Source of the DNA: Anaerolineae bacterium | Lineage (GTDB): Bacteria; Chloroflexota; Anaerolineae; Aggregatilineales; Phototrophicaceae | Length of the DNA stretch: 64,000 bases | Direction of reading: 5' to 3' | NCBI GenBank assembly: GCA_022841825.1 | Contig: JALHQT010000002.1 | Coordinates: forward strand, 767,276-831,275 | Part shown: positions 17,192 through 26,133 of the stretch, one piece after another | Numbering within the stretch: position 1 is the stretch's first letter | How the letters are laid out: every line of letters starts with the position of its first letter | The notes under the pieces: generated by a model | What the model was told of the DNA's origin: nothing | Database searches by the model: none | Seen by the model: the letters and a program-made list of their open reading frames with translations, nothing else | Made by a program: the position numbers and the translations under genes

Positions 17192-19369
17192 TCATCCCTT
17201 TTCAAATCCCAACGGTCGCATCCCGTTCAACGTGACGAGCAGTGACATGCCAACATCCGCCAGGATCGCCACCCAGAGCGATGTTAAGCCGAAGAACGCC
17301 AGCACCAGGAAGATCGCCTTGATGCCGAAGCTGAAGCCGACGTTTTGCAGGATGAGGCGGCGGGCGAAGCGCGCCAGCCGCACGGCGAACGGAAGCTGAC
17401 GCAGGTCATCCGCCATCAGGGCGATGTCCGCCGTCTCCAGTGCCTGCGGGCTGCCCGCGCCGCCCATCGCAATGCCGACCGAGGCGGCGGCGAGCGCGGG
17501 GGTATCGTTGATGCCGTCGCCCACCATCGCCACGCGCCCGTACTGCTTTGTCAATGCCTCGACCGCTGCGACTTTGTCCTGCGGCAGGAGTTCCGCCCGC
17601 ACCGCGTCCACCCCAATCTGCTCGCCGACCGCCTGAGCCACCGTGTGATGATCGCCCGTGAGCATGATGGTGGGGAAGCCCGCCGCTTTGAGCGCCTGGA
17701 TGACCGCCTTGCTGCTCTCGCGCGGCGCGTCCGCCAGCGCCAGGAAGCCGCGTACCTGCTCTTCGCGGGCGACCAGCATGGTGGTTTGACCCTGCGCTTC
17801 CGCCTTTTGAACGAGTTGGCACAGGTCATCCGAGTGCGGGAATGCCTCGTCGAAGTAGCGATGACTGCCCAGCGTGACCTGTGCCTGATCGACGAGTCCG
17901 CGCACGCCGCGCCCCGGCAGAACCTCGACCGCGTCCGCGGGCGCATAACGCGCGGTGGCGGGGCGCAGCGCCGCCGCCTGGGTGACAGCTGCCGCCAGCG
18001 GATGCGCGGTACGCTTTTCCACCGCCGCCGCCAGCCCCAGCACATCGTCACAATATTCGCACGGATCGGGCGTCATGCACTGCGTCGTGCGCACCTGCGT
18101 GACAATTGGCTCACCCCGGGTGAGTGTGCCGGTTTTGTCGAAGGCGAAGGCGTTGACCAGACCGAGCGTCTCCAGATGAATGCCGCCCTTGATCAGCACG
18201 CCGCGCCGCGCCGCCGCCGTGATCGCGCTGATGACGGTGACGGGTGTGCTGATGACCAGCGCGCACGGGCAGGCGATCACCAGCATCGAGAGCGCGCGAT
18301 AGAGCCAGCCGTGTTCGGTCGGCGTGTCGTAGAAGGGCGCGCCGAACAGCAGCGGCGGCAGCACGGCAATGCAGAACGCCACGATGGCGACGGCGGGCGT
18401 GTAGGTGTGCGCGAAGCGGTCGATCATGCGCTGGCTGCGTGCGCGCTTGCTCTGCGCCTGCTCGACCATCTGGATGATGCGATTGAGCGTATTGTCCGCC
18501 GCCAGCCGTGTGACGCGCAGGGTGAATGCGCCCTCGCCGTTGATCGACCCGGCATAGACGGCATCACTTTCGCCTTTGGCGACGGGCACGCTCTCGCCCG
18601 TGATCGGTGCCTGATTGATGCTGGTCGTGCCACGCAGGACGATGCCATCCATCGGCACCTGTTCGCCGGGCTTGACGAGCAGGACATCGCCGATGCCAAG
18701 CTGTTCGACGGGCACGACTTCTTCCAGCACGCCAAACACGCGCGTCGCCGTCAGCGGCTTGAGCGCCATCAGCCCGCGAATGCTGTCGCGGGCGCGGTCG
18801 GCGGTGTAGCCTTCCAGCGCCTCGCCGATGGCGAAGAGGAAGATGACCGTCGCGCCTTCCAGGTATTCGCCCAGGACGATGGCACCAAGCGCGGCGATGG
18901 TCATCAACAGGTTGATGTTGAACTCACGGTTGATCCAGAGTGCGCTCAAGCCGCTCCGGGCAATCGGGTAGAGCGTGATGAGCATCGCCACGCTGTAGAT
19001 GGGCGCGGCAAGGGCGGGTGGGATGCCGAAGAGGCTGGCGATCAGGGTGGCAAGGATCAGCGCTGCGCCGACGAGCGCAAGCTGCGAGTCGCGCTTGCCG
19101 CGCAGATATGCCCAGAAGCCGAGCACGCCGCCACGTTGGGCGCGCTGTGGAGCTGGCGGCGCATCGGCAGCCTGGAGCGTTTTACCAAGCGCTTCGACGC
19201 GCGTGCGCAGCATTTCGAGCGGGACATCGCCGACGAGTTCCATCCTGCCGGTGGCAAAATCAACGCTGACCTGCTGCACACCGGGCAGCTTACCGACGCC
19301 CGTTTCGACCTCGTGCGCGCAGTGGGCGCAGTCCATATTGCCGACATGGTAGGCGGTCGTCTTGGGCAT
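17192..19369 (-). CDS. Heavy-metal translocating P-type ATPase (Zn/Cd/Pb type)
   Basis: 725-residue P1B ATPase that exports soft divalent metals across the inner membrane at the cost of ATP. It has an N-terminal heavy-metal-associated domain with GNMDCAHC, a TM region with the metal-binding CPC in ACPCALVIS (near residue 367), phosphorylation Asp in DKTGTLTRG (near 411) and hinge MVGDGINDTPAL. The CPC with downstream features resembles ZntA/CadA rather than a copper pump. An extra TQCMTPDPCEYC cysteine cluster follows the phosphorylation site, unusual and perhaps regulatory. A frame-open extension to 19639 has no family similarity, so the ATG at 19369 is used. Confidence 0.93.
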   Translation of the reverse strand: MPKTTAYHVGNMDCAHCAHEVETGVGKLPGVQQVSVDFATGRMELVGDVPLEMLRTRVEALGKTLQAADAPPAPQRAQRGGVLGFWAYLRGKRDSQLALVGAALILATLIASLFGIPPALAAPIYSVAMLITLYPIARSGLSALWINREFNINLLMTIAALGAIVLGEYLEGATVIFLFAIGEALEGYTADRARDSIRGLMALKPLTATRVFGVLEEVVPVEQLGIGDVLLVKPGEQVPMDGIVLRGTTSINQAPITGESVPVAKGESDAVYAGSINGEGAFTLRVTRLAADNTLNRIIQMVEQAQSKRARSQRMIDRFAHTYTPAVAIVAFCIAVLPPLLFGAPFYDTPTEHGWLYRALSMLVIACPCALVISTPVTVISAITAAARRGVLIKGGIHLETLGLVNAFAFDKTGTLTRGEPIVTQVRTTQCMTPDPCEYCDDVLGLAAAVEKRTAHPLAAAVTQAAALRPATARYAPADAVEVLPGRGVRGLVDQAQVTLGSHRYFDEAFPHSDDLCQLVQKAEAQGQTTMLVAREEQVRGFLALADAPRESSKAVIQALKAAGFPTIMLTGDHHTVAQAVGEQIGVDAVRAELLPQDKVAAVEALTKQYGRVAMVGDGINDTPALAAASVGIAMGGAGSPQALETADIALMADDLRQLPFAVRLARFARRLILQNVGFSFGIKAIFLVLAFFGLTSLWVAILADVGMSLLVTLNGMRPLGFEKG

Positions 19370-19439
19370 CGTGAAGTCCTCGCTCGCTTCGTTCGCATTG
19401 TAACATTCTGGATTGTAAACCCAGTATGCCACTACAGGG

Positions 19440-20060
19440 TCAAGTGGCTTTATGCCTGCAATAGCAGTAGATGAAACGCTGTTCGCTGCCCCAGGGTGTT
19501 TGATGCGTCTCGCGGGCGCTGCTGATCGGCGTGAATGAGGCACCGAATGTGTCGTGAAGCGTTTCGGCGTCATAGCGCACCACCTCCAGCCCGCTGCACT
19601 TTTCGGGTCCATCGCTGGCAAATGTTGCGACGATGACATGCCCGCCGGGCTTTAGCGCGCGCAGCACCTGCTCAATGTAGCGCTTCCGGGCGTCGGCATC
19701 CGTTAAAAAGTGGAAGACAGCGCGGTCGTGCCAGAGCGCATAATGCGCCGCCGGAAGGTTGACGGTTGTCGCATCCCCCTCGATCCACCGCACGCGCTCC
19801 GCGTCTGCACCGAGGCGCTCGCGGGTCTTGCCCAGTGCCTCGCCAGAAATATCCAGCAGCGTGATGTCCGAGTAGCCGCGCTTCAGCAGATGATCGACCA
19901 GGGTGGACGCGCCCGCGCCGACATCGATGATCGGCGCATCGTGGGGGATGCCGCTTGCGGCGATGAAATCGAGCGAGCGTGTCGGCTCGACCTGATACCA
20001 ACTAACGTCTGTCGGCTGTTTAGTGGTATAGATGTTTGACCAATGTGTTTTGATGTCCAT
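19440..20060 (-). CDS. Class I SAM-dependent methyltransferase
   Basis: 206 residues with the Rossmann motif I IIDVGAGASTLVDHLL, motif II LLDISGEAL, and VNLPAAHYALWHDRAVFHFL around motif IV. It resembles the methyltransferase-12/thiopurine-type group found beside metal-resistance genes; the start MDIKTHWSNIYTTKQPTDVSWYQ is typical of that group. The substrate is unknown. It lies upstream of the P-type ATPase on the same strand, 70 bases apart, so they may be co-transcribed and share an inducer. Confidence 0.88.
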   Translation of the reverse strand: MDIKTHWSNIYTTKQPTDVSWYQVEPTRSLDFIAASGIPHDAPIIDVGAGASTLVDHLLKRGYSDITLLDISGEALGKTRERLGADAERVRWIEGDATTVNLPAAHYALWHDRAVFHFLTDADARKRYIEQVLRALKPGGHVIVATFASDGPEKCSGLEVVRYDAETLHDTFGASFTPISSARETHQTPWGSEQRFIYCYCRHKAT

Positions 20061-20079
20061 AGCGTTCCCGTGTCATTTC

Positions 20080-20107
20080 GTAGGGGCGCAATGTATTGCG
20101 CTCCTAC
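20080..20107. repeat. Hairpin repeat (GCGCAAT stem)
   Basis: GTAGGGGCGCAATGTATTGCGCTCCTAC-type element: stem GCGCAAT/ATTGCGC with GTAG and CTAC edges. It lies between the methyltransferase start and the stop of the minus-strand SH3 protein gene. Confidence 0.7.
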
Positions 20108-20113
20108 AACCCA

Positions 20114-21682
20114 TTACCCCGCGAAGACGGGCAGCAGCGTGGCGATGCCATCGACCGACTCGACCACCCAGCCGGTCGTCCCATCCGCCAGCCGAATCCG
20201 CCACCAGACCAAGCCATCGCCGCCGCGTGGTCCTTCAATCAAGGTCACGCGCGTACCGTCGTCCAGTTCGCGGACGATGGCGAAAGTACGCCCGGCACCC
20301 TCGCGCATCCGCAGCTTGTCACCCTCTGTCGTGTTGATGAAGGCGTCCGCGCCGACTGCCAAGCCTGCCGGGACGGCACCAACAGTAGGCGGGGCGAAGG
20401 TCGGCGCGAGCGTGGGCGGGATGAAGACCGCGTCCGCTGTCGGCGACGGCAGCCCCGGCGCTGCGAGCGGCGAGCCGACGACCATCGGCGCTCCGAGCAT
20501 CGCCCAGGGCATAGGCGTACTGGGACCGATCATGAAGTTGTCGCTCGTCCACATGATGCGTGCGAACTCGTCCGGCGGCGAAGTCCAGATCGTCGCGACC
20601 GTACCATCGCCCGCTGTATTCCGTGTGTCTTCGTAGTACAGGTCGGTCGCCGTCAGATCGAGGGGTGACTGCCCGGTGAAGACGAAGCCATCAAACATGC
20701 CCCACAAACTGCTGGGGATGAAGACATAGCTCCCCCACGAACCCCCGTCGCGCCGCAGGATTTCAACCGTTCGCGCTTCCCCCCCATCGCCGTCGGCGAC
20801 TACGGCGGCGATCAGCTCGCCATTCTGGACGAAACGCGCGATGTCGATGATGCGTTCCCCGCTCGCCCAGAAGGGGAAGTATGCCGCTGCGTCCGAGTCG
20901 TAGACGCGCAGGGTGTTGAGGGGGAAGAAGGCTTCGCTGTCCGACGGAAACGCCGCGTCGAGCGCAGGGACGACGGTTTCGCCGGTCATCAGCAGCGTGT
21001 CGCCGAAGATCGTCGGATAGATGTCAGTGCGCCTGAGCGTGTTGGCGACCGTATCCCAGGCGAAGCTGGGACCCACGAACGCCTGTGTGAGCGCCACCAG
21101 CGAAAAATCGATCTGCCCGCCGCGATAGGCGTGGACGATGGGCGCTGCCACCGCGCCGAGCGTCACCGCATCCGCGCCGCCGCTTAACGCCAGCGGGCTG
21201 CCGCTGTCGAGCGCGAACACGTCGCTGGTGACCAGGTCGAGCACGAGCACCTGCCAGACGCCGCTCATCGTGCCGTAGCCAAAGGCGATCTGCGTGTCCA
21301 GTTCGCTGAAGACATACGGGCTTGCGTAGCCCTGCAAGCTGATGTAGGCATCCGCCGGGAATTCGAAGCTGGTCATGATGCTGCTGATGGCCGTGTCGTA
21401 GACCAGCATCTGCTGGACATTATCGCTGACGCGCGTGATGAGGTAGGCGAACAGGTTGCCATCATGGGAGACGGCGACGTAATCCGGGTAACCTGAGGCG
21501 CTGGCTTCGCCCGGCAGGGGAAGCGTGACCTCACGCAGGACGTTGCTGTTGGCGTCGATCTGACGCATCATGCCCGTTTGCTGCGTGTAGACCCAGACTG
21601 ACCATGCGCTGTCCTGCGCGAGGGCGGCGCTTGTGCCTAGCAGCGAAAAGATCAGCAGGAGCCGGAAGAGTGTTCGGCGCAT
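20114..21682 (-). CDS. Secreted protein with C-terminal SH3 domain
   Basis: 522 residues. Signal peptide MRRTLFRLLLIFSLLGTS (cleavage near ALAQ). A central region of about 400 residues (20-420) looks like an irregular beta-propeller with Trp and Asp-Gly turns but no clean repeats. A Pro/Ala/Thr-rich linker follows (PTLAPTFAPPTVGAVP), then a bacterial SH3 (SH3b) domain at about 440-515 (LRMREGAGRTFAIVRELDDG, WWRIRLADGTTGWV). SH3b domains usually bind peptidoglycan or surface ligands. The upstream open extension to 21814 lacks a start and signal, so the ATG at 21682 is used. Confidence 0.85.
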   Translation of the reverse strand: MRRTLFRLLLIFSLLGTSAALAQDSAWSVWVYTQQTGMMRQIDANSNVLREVTLPLPGEASASGYPDYVAVSHDGNLFAYLITRVSDNVQQMLVYDTAISSIMTSFEFPADAYISLQGYASPYVFSELDTQIAFGYGTMSGVWQVLVLDLVTSDVFALDSGSPLALSGGADAVTLGAVAAPIVHAYRGGQIDFSLVALTQAFVGPSFAWDTVANTLRRTDIYPTIFGDTLLMTGETVVPALDAAFPSDSEAFFPLNTLRVYDSDAAAYFPFWASGERIIDIARFVQNGELIAAVVADGDGGEARTVEILRRDGGSWGSYVFIPSSLWGMFDGFVFTGQSPLDLTATDLYYEDTRNTAGDGTVATIWTSPPDEFARIMWTSDNFMIGPSTPMPWAMLGAPMVVGSPLAAPGLPSPTADAVFIPPTLAPTFAPPTVGAVPAGLAVGADAFINTTEGDKLRMREGAGRTFAIVRELDDGTRVTLIEGPRGGDGLVWWRIRLADGTTGWVVESVDGIATLLPVFAG

Positions 21683-21815
21683 CACGATTTGCCTATCCCA
21701 AAATTGGCGCAAGGATAGGTTAACTATGCCCCATCTTGGCGACAGCGTCCATAGACCGAGGTACTGCCTGCAGGGCAATTGCTTCAAAACCGAATCGCTG
21801 GAAAGTAAATGCATA

Positions 21816-21865
21816 ACCCCTCTCTAAATCCCTCCCCACTTCGCACGCTACGTGGAGAGGGACTT
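21816..21865. repeat. C-rich palindromic repeat, partial copy
   Basis: CCCCTCTCTAAATCCCTCCC followed by ACGTGGAGAGGG, a degenerate member of the 815-882 family. The 296-base gap (21683-21978) otherwise holds only the divergent promoters of the SH3 and membrane-protein genes. Confidence 0.6.
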
Positions 21866-21978
21866 CCAGACGAGTCTTCTGGCACTCGCATTCGTCCTGC
21901 TAATTTGTGACATCCTTCACTATAGCTGTGCGCGCTGCTGCTCCATACTTCGCGCCATCGAAACTCGAAGGGGGAACT

Positions 21979-22683
21979 ATGGATCAGCTGCTTTACTCCC
22001 TGTACACAGTCGTCTTCATCGCTCTAGCGGTCTGGAGCGTGATACTCTTCCGCCGCTCACGGCGTATCGGCACGTTGATGATCGTGCTGGTCATGCTGGC
22101 GATGGTCTACGAGAACGGTATTCTGGCACTCGGTGCGCTCATCGGTCATGGTGCGCTGCTGGAAGCGCTGTCGTGGGGGCGCTTCATCGGATACGCGGTT
22201 TTCCCGCCGCTGCTGGTCATTGCCGGCGTTGAACTCGCGCGGCATGTCGGCGTAACGTGGGCGGCGCGCCCTGCCGCACGTTATGGTGTGTGGGTGGTCG
22301 CGTTCGCTTTGGGCGCTTTTGCGCTGTTTGTCGAAGTGCTGGGGCGCGAACTTGAGCCGAGTGTGCTCAACGATGTCGTCCGCTATATGTGGGTGAGCAA
22401 GGGTGTGCCGCCGCTTGCCGTCATCATCATGAATGTCCTGCTCATCGTCTGCGGCTTCGCCATCTGGCGCAGGACTCACAATGCGATCCTGCTGCTGGGC
22501 GCGCTCTTCCTGCTTGCGGGCGATGGTTTGGCTGCGGGGCGCTATGTCCTGGGTTCAGGCATCGAGCTTGTCTTCATGGCGGTGGTCGCGGCTGCCGAAG
22601 CCTGGGCATTGGGCTATCGCGCACAGACTGCCGCGCCAGCCGAACAGCCTCGCCTGCGCGAACGTCACGCCGTTGGCGACTAG
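21979..22683 (+). CDS. Polytopic membrane protein, unknown
   Basis: 234 residues with about seven transmembrane segments (roughly 7-25, 33-51, 65-83, 95-115, 138-158, 164-182 and 190-205). No charged catalytic motif and no family I recognise. GAAGGGGGA lies about 5 bases before the ATG at 21979 and fixes the start. It is followed by the MOSC gene after a 115-base repeat-containing gap. Function cannot be inferred. Confidence 0.75.
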   Translation: MDQLLYSLYTVVFIALAVWSVILFRRSRRIGTLMIVLVMLAMVYENGILALGALIGHGALLEALSWGRFIGYAVFPPLLVIAGVELARHVGVTWAARPAARYGVWVVAFALGAFALFVEVLGRELEPSVLNDVVRYMWVSKGVPPLAVIIMNVLLIVCGFAIWRRTHNAILLLGALFLLAGDGLAAGRYVLGSGIELVFMAVVAAAEAWALGYRAQTAAPAEQPRLRERHAVGD

Positions 22684-22701
22684 GTTATCCCCTGACGCCC
22701 A

Positions 22702-22768
22702 GCCGCGAAGGACTCCCGGCGGTCATGGATGGTCGTTGCGTCCTTCGCGTCTTCGCGGTTCAATCTCC
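22702..22768. repeat. GCGAAGGAC-type repeat
   Basis: GCCGCGAAGGAC on the left and GCGTCCTTCGCG TCTTCGCGG TTCAAT on the right form an imperfect inverted repeat. The right half recurs at 28630-28660 next to a longer inverted repeat. It lies just after the stop of the membrane protein gene. Confidence 0.55.
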
Positions 22769-22798
22769 TGAGTGTTGGTCACCACGAGAGAAACCGCT

Positions 22799-23272
22799 AT
22801 GTCTCACATCCACAGTATCGTCTACACGCCCGCGCATGTCCTGGAGAAGAGCCGCGATGCCTATGATCGCGCGCCGCTGAACGAGGCGAAGCTGATCGCA
22901 GGATACGGCATCGAGGGGGATCGCAAGGGTGGGCATCCCAAACGCCAGCTCAACATCATGTGCCACGAGACTCTGCAAGCGCTGGCGGGCGAAGGCTTTC
23001 ATGTGGCACCGGGCGAAATGGGCGAGCAGCTCGTGATCAGCGGGATGGATCTCATCGATCTTGCGCCGGGGAGCCGCGTGCAGGTTGGCGACAGCGCGCA
23101 GATCGAAATCGTTGAGCCGCGCAATGGCTGTGACAAGTTTGAGCTTGTGCAGGGCAAACCGCGCACGCAAGCGCAGCGTCGCCTGGGGGTGATAGCGCGC
23201 GTGGTGGCGAGCGGGGTCATCCGCGCGGGCGATGCTGTTCGCATCCTCGAGGCGCAGCAGGCAGAGGCGTAA
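22799..23272 (+). CDS. MOSC domain-containing protein
   Basis: 157-residue stand-alone MOSC domain, related to the C-terminal domain of molybdenum cofactor sulfurase; such proteins bind sulfur or Moco and some act on N-hydroxylated compounds. The family pattern is seen as GYGIEGDRKGGHPKRQLNIM, GEMGEQLVISGMDL and the conserved Cys in EPRNGCDKFE. An upstream in-frame TTG/GTG region at 22772 has no support; the ATG at 22799 fits the family start. Substrate unknown. A bidirectional terminator follows. Confidence 0.88.
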   Translation: MSHIHSIVYTPAHVLEKSRDAYDRAPLNEAKLIAGYGIEGDRKGGHPKRQLNIMCHETLQALAGEGFHVAPGEMGEQLVISGMDLIDLAPGSRVQVGDSAQIEIVEPRNGCDKFELVQGKPRTQAQRRLGVIARVVASGVIRAGDAVRILEAQQAEA

Positions 23273-23339
23273 GCACTATCTGCCGGGCGGCGCGCACGTC
23301 CCCCGCACCATGAGGTCTGGGCGAAGCGCGCTGGACATG

Positions 23340-23389
23340 AAAAGACACCTTTCGCCGGAGCTTCTCGACTCTGGTGAAAGGCGTCTTTT
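23340..23389. terminator. Bidirectional intrinsic terminator
   Basis: AAAAGACACCTTTCGCC and GGTGAAAGGCGTCTTTT form an 18-base stem with two or three mismatches, with A-run and T-run ends on both sides. It sits between the converging MOSC (+) and secreted-protein (-) genes, so it can end both transcripts. Confidence 0.8.
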
Positions 23390-23411
23390 CGTAATCGGCG
23401 ATTTGGGTAAG

Positions 23412-23873
23412 TTAGCGCCCGGCGCGGGTGACGGTGATATCGTTATCGGTGATGACGATGCTCTGGGTGCGACCGGGGTTCTGCAAGCGCCAGTAGTTGC
23501 GCCACGAGGTCAGGATGCTGGTGTTCACCTGGTCGATCAGCTCCTGCGATGCGGGCTGACCATTGGCGGTGATGCTGCTCATCTGCCAGACGATGCGCCC
23601 GTTGGTGATGGTCGGCGCAAAGACGGAGACCACATCATAGCTGGCGTTCGGGTAGGTGTGCGTCGAGGTAATGACGACCTGCCCCGGTTGCAAATCGACG
23701 TACACGTTGCTGATGGCGCGGCGGGATGGGTTGGTAACGCGATATGCTTCGTTGATCTGTGCTTCAGTGGTGACGCGGGTGCGGCTGTTGCCCTGCGCTC
23801 CGACGGTCGCCAGCGGCAGCGCCAGCCCTGCGAACAGCATGACGACGAACAGAATGCGGATAACCTTGCTCAT
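23412..23873 (-). CDS. Small secreted protein, unknown
   Basis: 153 residues with a clear Sec signal peptide (MSKVIRILFVVMLFAGLALP, cleavage near VGAQG). The mature part is beta-rich with alternating Val/Thr/Ile (YVDLQPGQVVITSTHTY, SIVITDNDITVT) and no cysteine. No family recognised. A single transcription unit bounded by the terminator at 23340-23389; the 237-base gap upstream contains its promoter and a pair of hairpin repeats at 24027-24084. Confidence 0.78.
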   Translation of the reverse strand: MSKVIRILFVVMLFAGLALPLATVGAQGNSRTRVTTEAQINEAYRVTNPSRRAISNVYVDLQPGQVVITSTHTYPNASYDVVSVFAPTITNGRIVWQMSSITANGQPASQELIDQVNTSILTSWRNYWRLQNPGRTQSIVITDNDITVTRAGR

Positions 23874-24026
23874 GTTCTCTTGCCTCTCTGCATAGTTGGA
23901 TGTATCGGACTACATCTTTATCATATGCGTGAGATGTAAGCAGAGTGTGGTGAGATGTCAACGCTGTGTAAATTGTTTGTAAGGAGAGTGCAGCTTAGGG
24001 GGAGACGAAACCGAACGCAAAGGATC

Positions 24027-24084
24027 GTAGGGGCAGACCCATGGGTCTGCCCGCCAACGGGCGCACACACGGGTGCGCCCCTAC
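24027..24084. repeat. Inverted pair of hairpin repeats (GCAGACCC and GCGCAC stems)
   Basis: GTAG, then a perfect 22-base palindrome centred on CATG (GGGCAGACCC/GGGTCTGCCC, 24031-24052), a 6-base spacer, then a near-palindrome GGGCGCAC...GTGCGCCC (24059-24080) followed by CTAC. It is the clearest head-to-head dimer in the window. Confidence 0.85.
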
Positions 24085-24110
24085 CCATCATGCGAGGTCT
24101 ATTGGGTTCC

Positions 24111-25997
24111 TCATGAGGGCTTTGGCGTCACGGTCAGGACTACCCGCGCAGCATCTCCATCCGCGTACAAGATCATCCGCTGCGCGTCGCCGTCATACTC
24201 ATAGCGCCCGCCGGTGACGCTGACCTGGATGCCCGCCGGATATTGCAGGGTCGGCATGTAGATCTTGGTCGGCTGTGCGATGCTGTGATCCGGCGCGTAT
24301 TCGAATTCGAATGTCCGCGTCGTCAGCTCGAACGCCATGCGCAGCGGTTCGCCCGCCGTCGCCATCGCGTAGGGACGAACGATGCCCGCCAGCGCCCGCC
24401 CGCCGGAGTTGAGGTCGGTCAGGTCGCTCTGCTGGTCGCGGCTGAAGATCGACAGGTCTTCATCATTCCAGAGGTCACCGCGTGCGTTGCTGTTGTCCGC
24501 CGTGTAATTCCAGATCGTTGCGTTCAGAAGATTGGCATCGAGCGCGTCATAGTAATTGTCGAGCGCCTGCGTGTGGAGCGAATAATCGCCTGTCGTGTAC
24601 GCCAGCTTGTCGAACAGATCGTAAGGCAAGCCAAATTCGCCAATCAGCGTCGGGATGCCCTCCATCTTCTCGTCCGCCTCGCGCTTAGAGTGGGCGAGCT
24701 GGTCAATGTAGGTCTGCCGTACCGCGTCCGCGCCGGTGATGAGCTGGTGATTGAAGAAATCGAACGCCATCTCCGGGTTGTACATCTTGGTGAACAAGGT
24801 CAGCGCGTCGTACCAGTGCGCGGCGTTGACGGTACGCGGCGCGTCGTCCGCGCTCCATTCGGGATGTACGCCGCCGGGGATGCCTTCGAGAAAGAGCAGC
24901 GCATCTGGGTGGACATCACGCACCGCCACGATGAAGCGGCGGATGAAGGGCTTGAGGTAGTCGCGGATGAAATCGACCGGATGACCGCCGACACTCTGGA
25001 AGTGATCCGGCTTGAGCAGGGTGGGCGCACCGCCGTCATCTGCCCACACACCCTCACGCTTCCAGGGGCATTCATAGCCCGCGCGGAACAGCGACACACC
25101 AGCGGGATTTAAGACCTGTGTCTCGCCCGCGTTCGAGAAGCCCAAGCCGAGATCGAATATATCGACCGTCTGTGGGTAGCCGGACGCCGCCGCGATTGCC
25201 TGCCAGGGCGTGGGCATCGCGCCGAGCATGATCATCGGGCGTTCGGGATGGCGTGCGAGGTTGGGGATGCCGATCAAGCCGGGAGAAGGCTCGTTCATCG
25301 CATCGTAGCCGACGACATTCGGCAGGTCTTTCAGGCGTTCTGCCACCTGGCGTATGGCGTTGAAGTAGTGCGATTGCAGATAGTCTTGGATGTTGATGCC
25401 GTCGATCTTCAGGTTCGGCGCGAAATCGCGCCCCGCGAAGAAGAGCGTGAAGAGGGTTGACGCGCCGTAGCGGGCGTAATTGGTTGACCAGATCATGCGC
25501 GGGAACGGATCGCCGTGTTCCTGGTGCGTGAATGCCGCGCCCGTCGCATAAAGCTGGCTGACATCCATCCCGAGGAGTTCGAACGTCCAGCCTGGCGCGC
25601 CGTCGCCGCCTGTGAAGCGGCTCCAGACATCCTGATGCGGGTCGATGAACACCGAGATGCCATGCTCACCCGCCTTGATAATGACGGTGCGGACATAATC
25701 GAGGTATGCCCCATCGTAGATGCCAGGACCGTCATGTTCGACTGCCTCCCAGGGGACGATGAAGCGCAGGAAGGTCATGCCCCAGGAGGCGAGACGGCGC
25801 AGGTGCTCGTCGGCTTCCGCCAGCGGGAAGGGACGCCCGACGAACGAGACCTGCCGGTGATCGTAGAAGCCGTCTTTACGCCAGGTCGCGCCATCCGGCG
25901 TCATGGGCAGCTTGCTGCTGCCGCCCAGGTTGGCGCCGCGCAGGATGCGGGTGCGGCGGTGCTCGTCGATGAACTGGTTATCGAATGTGGTGATCAC
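24111..25997 (-). CDS. GH5 family endoglycoceramidase-like glycoside hydrolase
   Basis: 628 residues. Cellulase-superfamily (GH5) retaining hydrolase; the closest type by motif is endoglycoceramidase, which cuts the oligosaccharide from ceramide. Motifs: RGANLGGSSKLP, IDPHQDVWSRFTGGDGAPGW, acid/base Glu in YDAMNEPS (near 233) and nucleophile Glu in LIGEFGLPYD (near 452), then a C-terminal beta domain (about 540-628). The start is GTG at 25997, with AGGAG 8 bases upstream; no signal peptide precedes the catalytic domain, odd for an enzyme whose relatives are secreted. It may act on imported or endogenous glycolipids or other glycosides. Confidence 0.88.
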   Translation of the reverse strand: MITTFDNQFIDEHRRTRILRGANLGGSSKLPMTPDGATWRKDGFYDHRQVSFVGRPFPLAEADEHLRRLASWGMTFLRFIVPWEAVEHDGPGIYDGAYLDYVRTVIIKAGEHGISVFIDPHQDVWSRFTGGDGAPGWTFELLGMDVSQLYATGAAFTHQEHGDPFPRMIWSTNYARYGASTLFTLFFAGRDFAPNLKIDGINIQDYLQSHYFNAIRQVAERLKDLPNVVGYDAMNEPSPGLIGIPNLARHPERPMIMLGAMPTPWQAIAAASGYPQTVDIFDLGLGFSNAGETQVLNPAGVSLFRAGYECPWKREGVWADDGGAPTLLKPDHFQSVGGHPVDFIRDYLKPFIRRFIVAVRDVHPDALLFLEGIPGGVHPEWSADDAPRTVNAAHWYDALTLFTKMYNPEMAFDFFNHQLITGADAVRQTYIDQLAHSKREADEKMEGIPTLIGEFGLPYDLFDKLAYTTGDYSLHTQALDNYYDALDANLLNATIWNYTADNSNARGDLWNDEDLSIFSRDQQSDLTDLNSGGRALAGIVRPYAMATAGEPLRMAFELTTRTFEFEYAPDHSIAQPTKIYMPTLQYPAGIQVSVTGGRYEYDGDAQRMILYADGDAARVVLTVTPKPS

Positions 25998-26133
25998 CGT
26001 CGCTGCTCCTGGAGTCTCATATATTTTGTAATGGGAATTGTAGCGTAGGGCAGCCACCACGTCCTCACAATCTCAAAGCATGTTACCATTTGTTCCTCAA
26101 AGACTCTGCGCAATTAAGAGCCGAGGTAACGAT

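Noticed and set aside
17345-19474. 709-codon plus-strand frame opposite the P-type ATPase
   Set aside because: Shadow with Arg/Asp/His bias and no recognisable motif; the ATPase has every catalytic signature.
22772-22798. Upstream start for the MOSC protein
   Set aside because: The extension MLVTTRETA is not part of the domain, and it lies in repeat-derived sequence.
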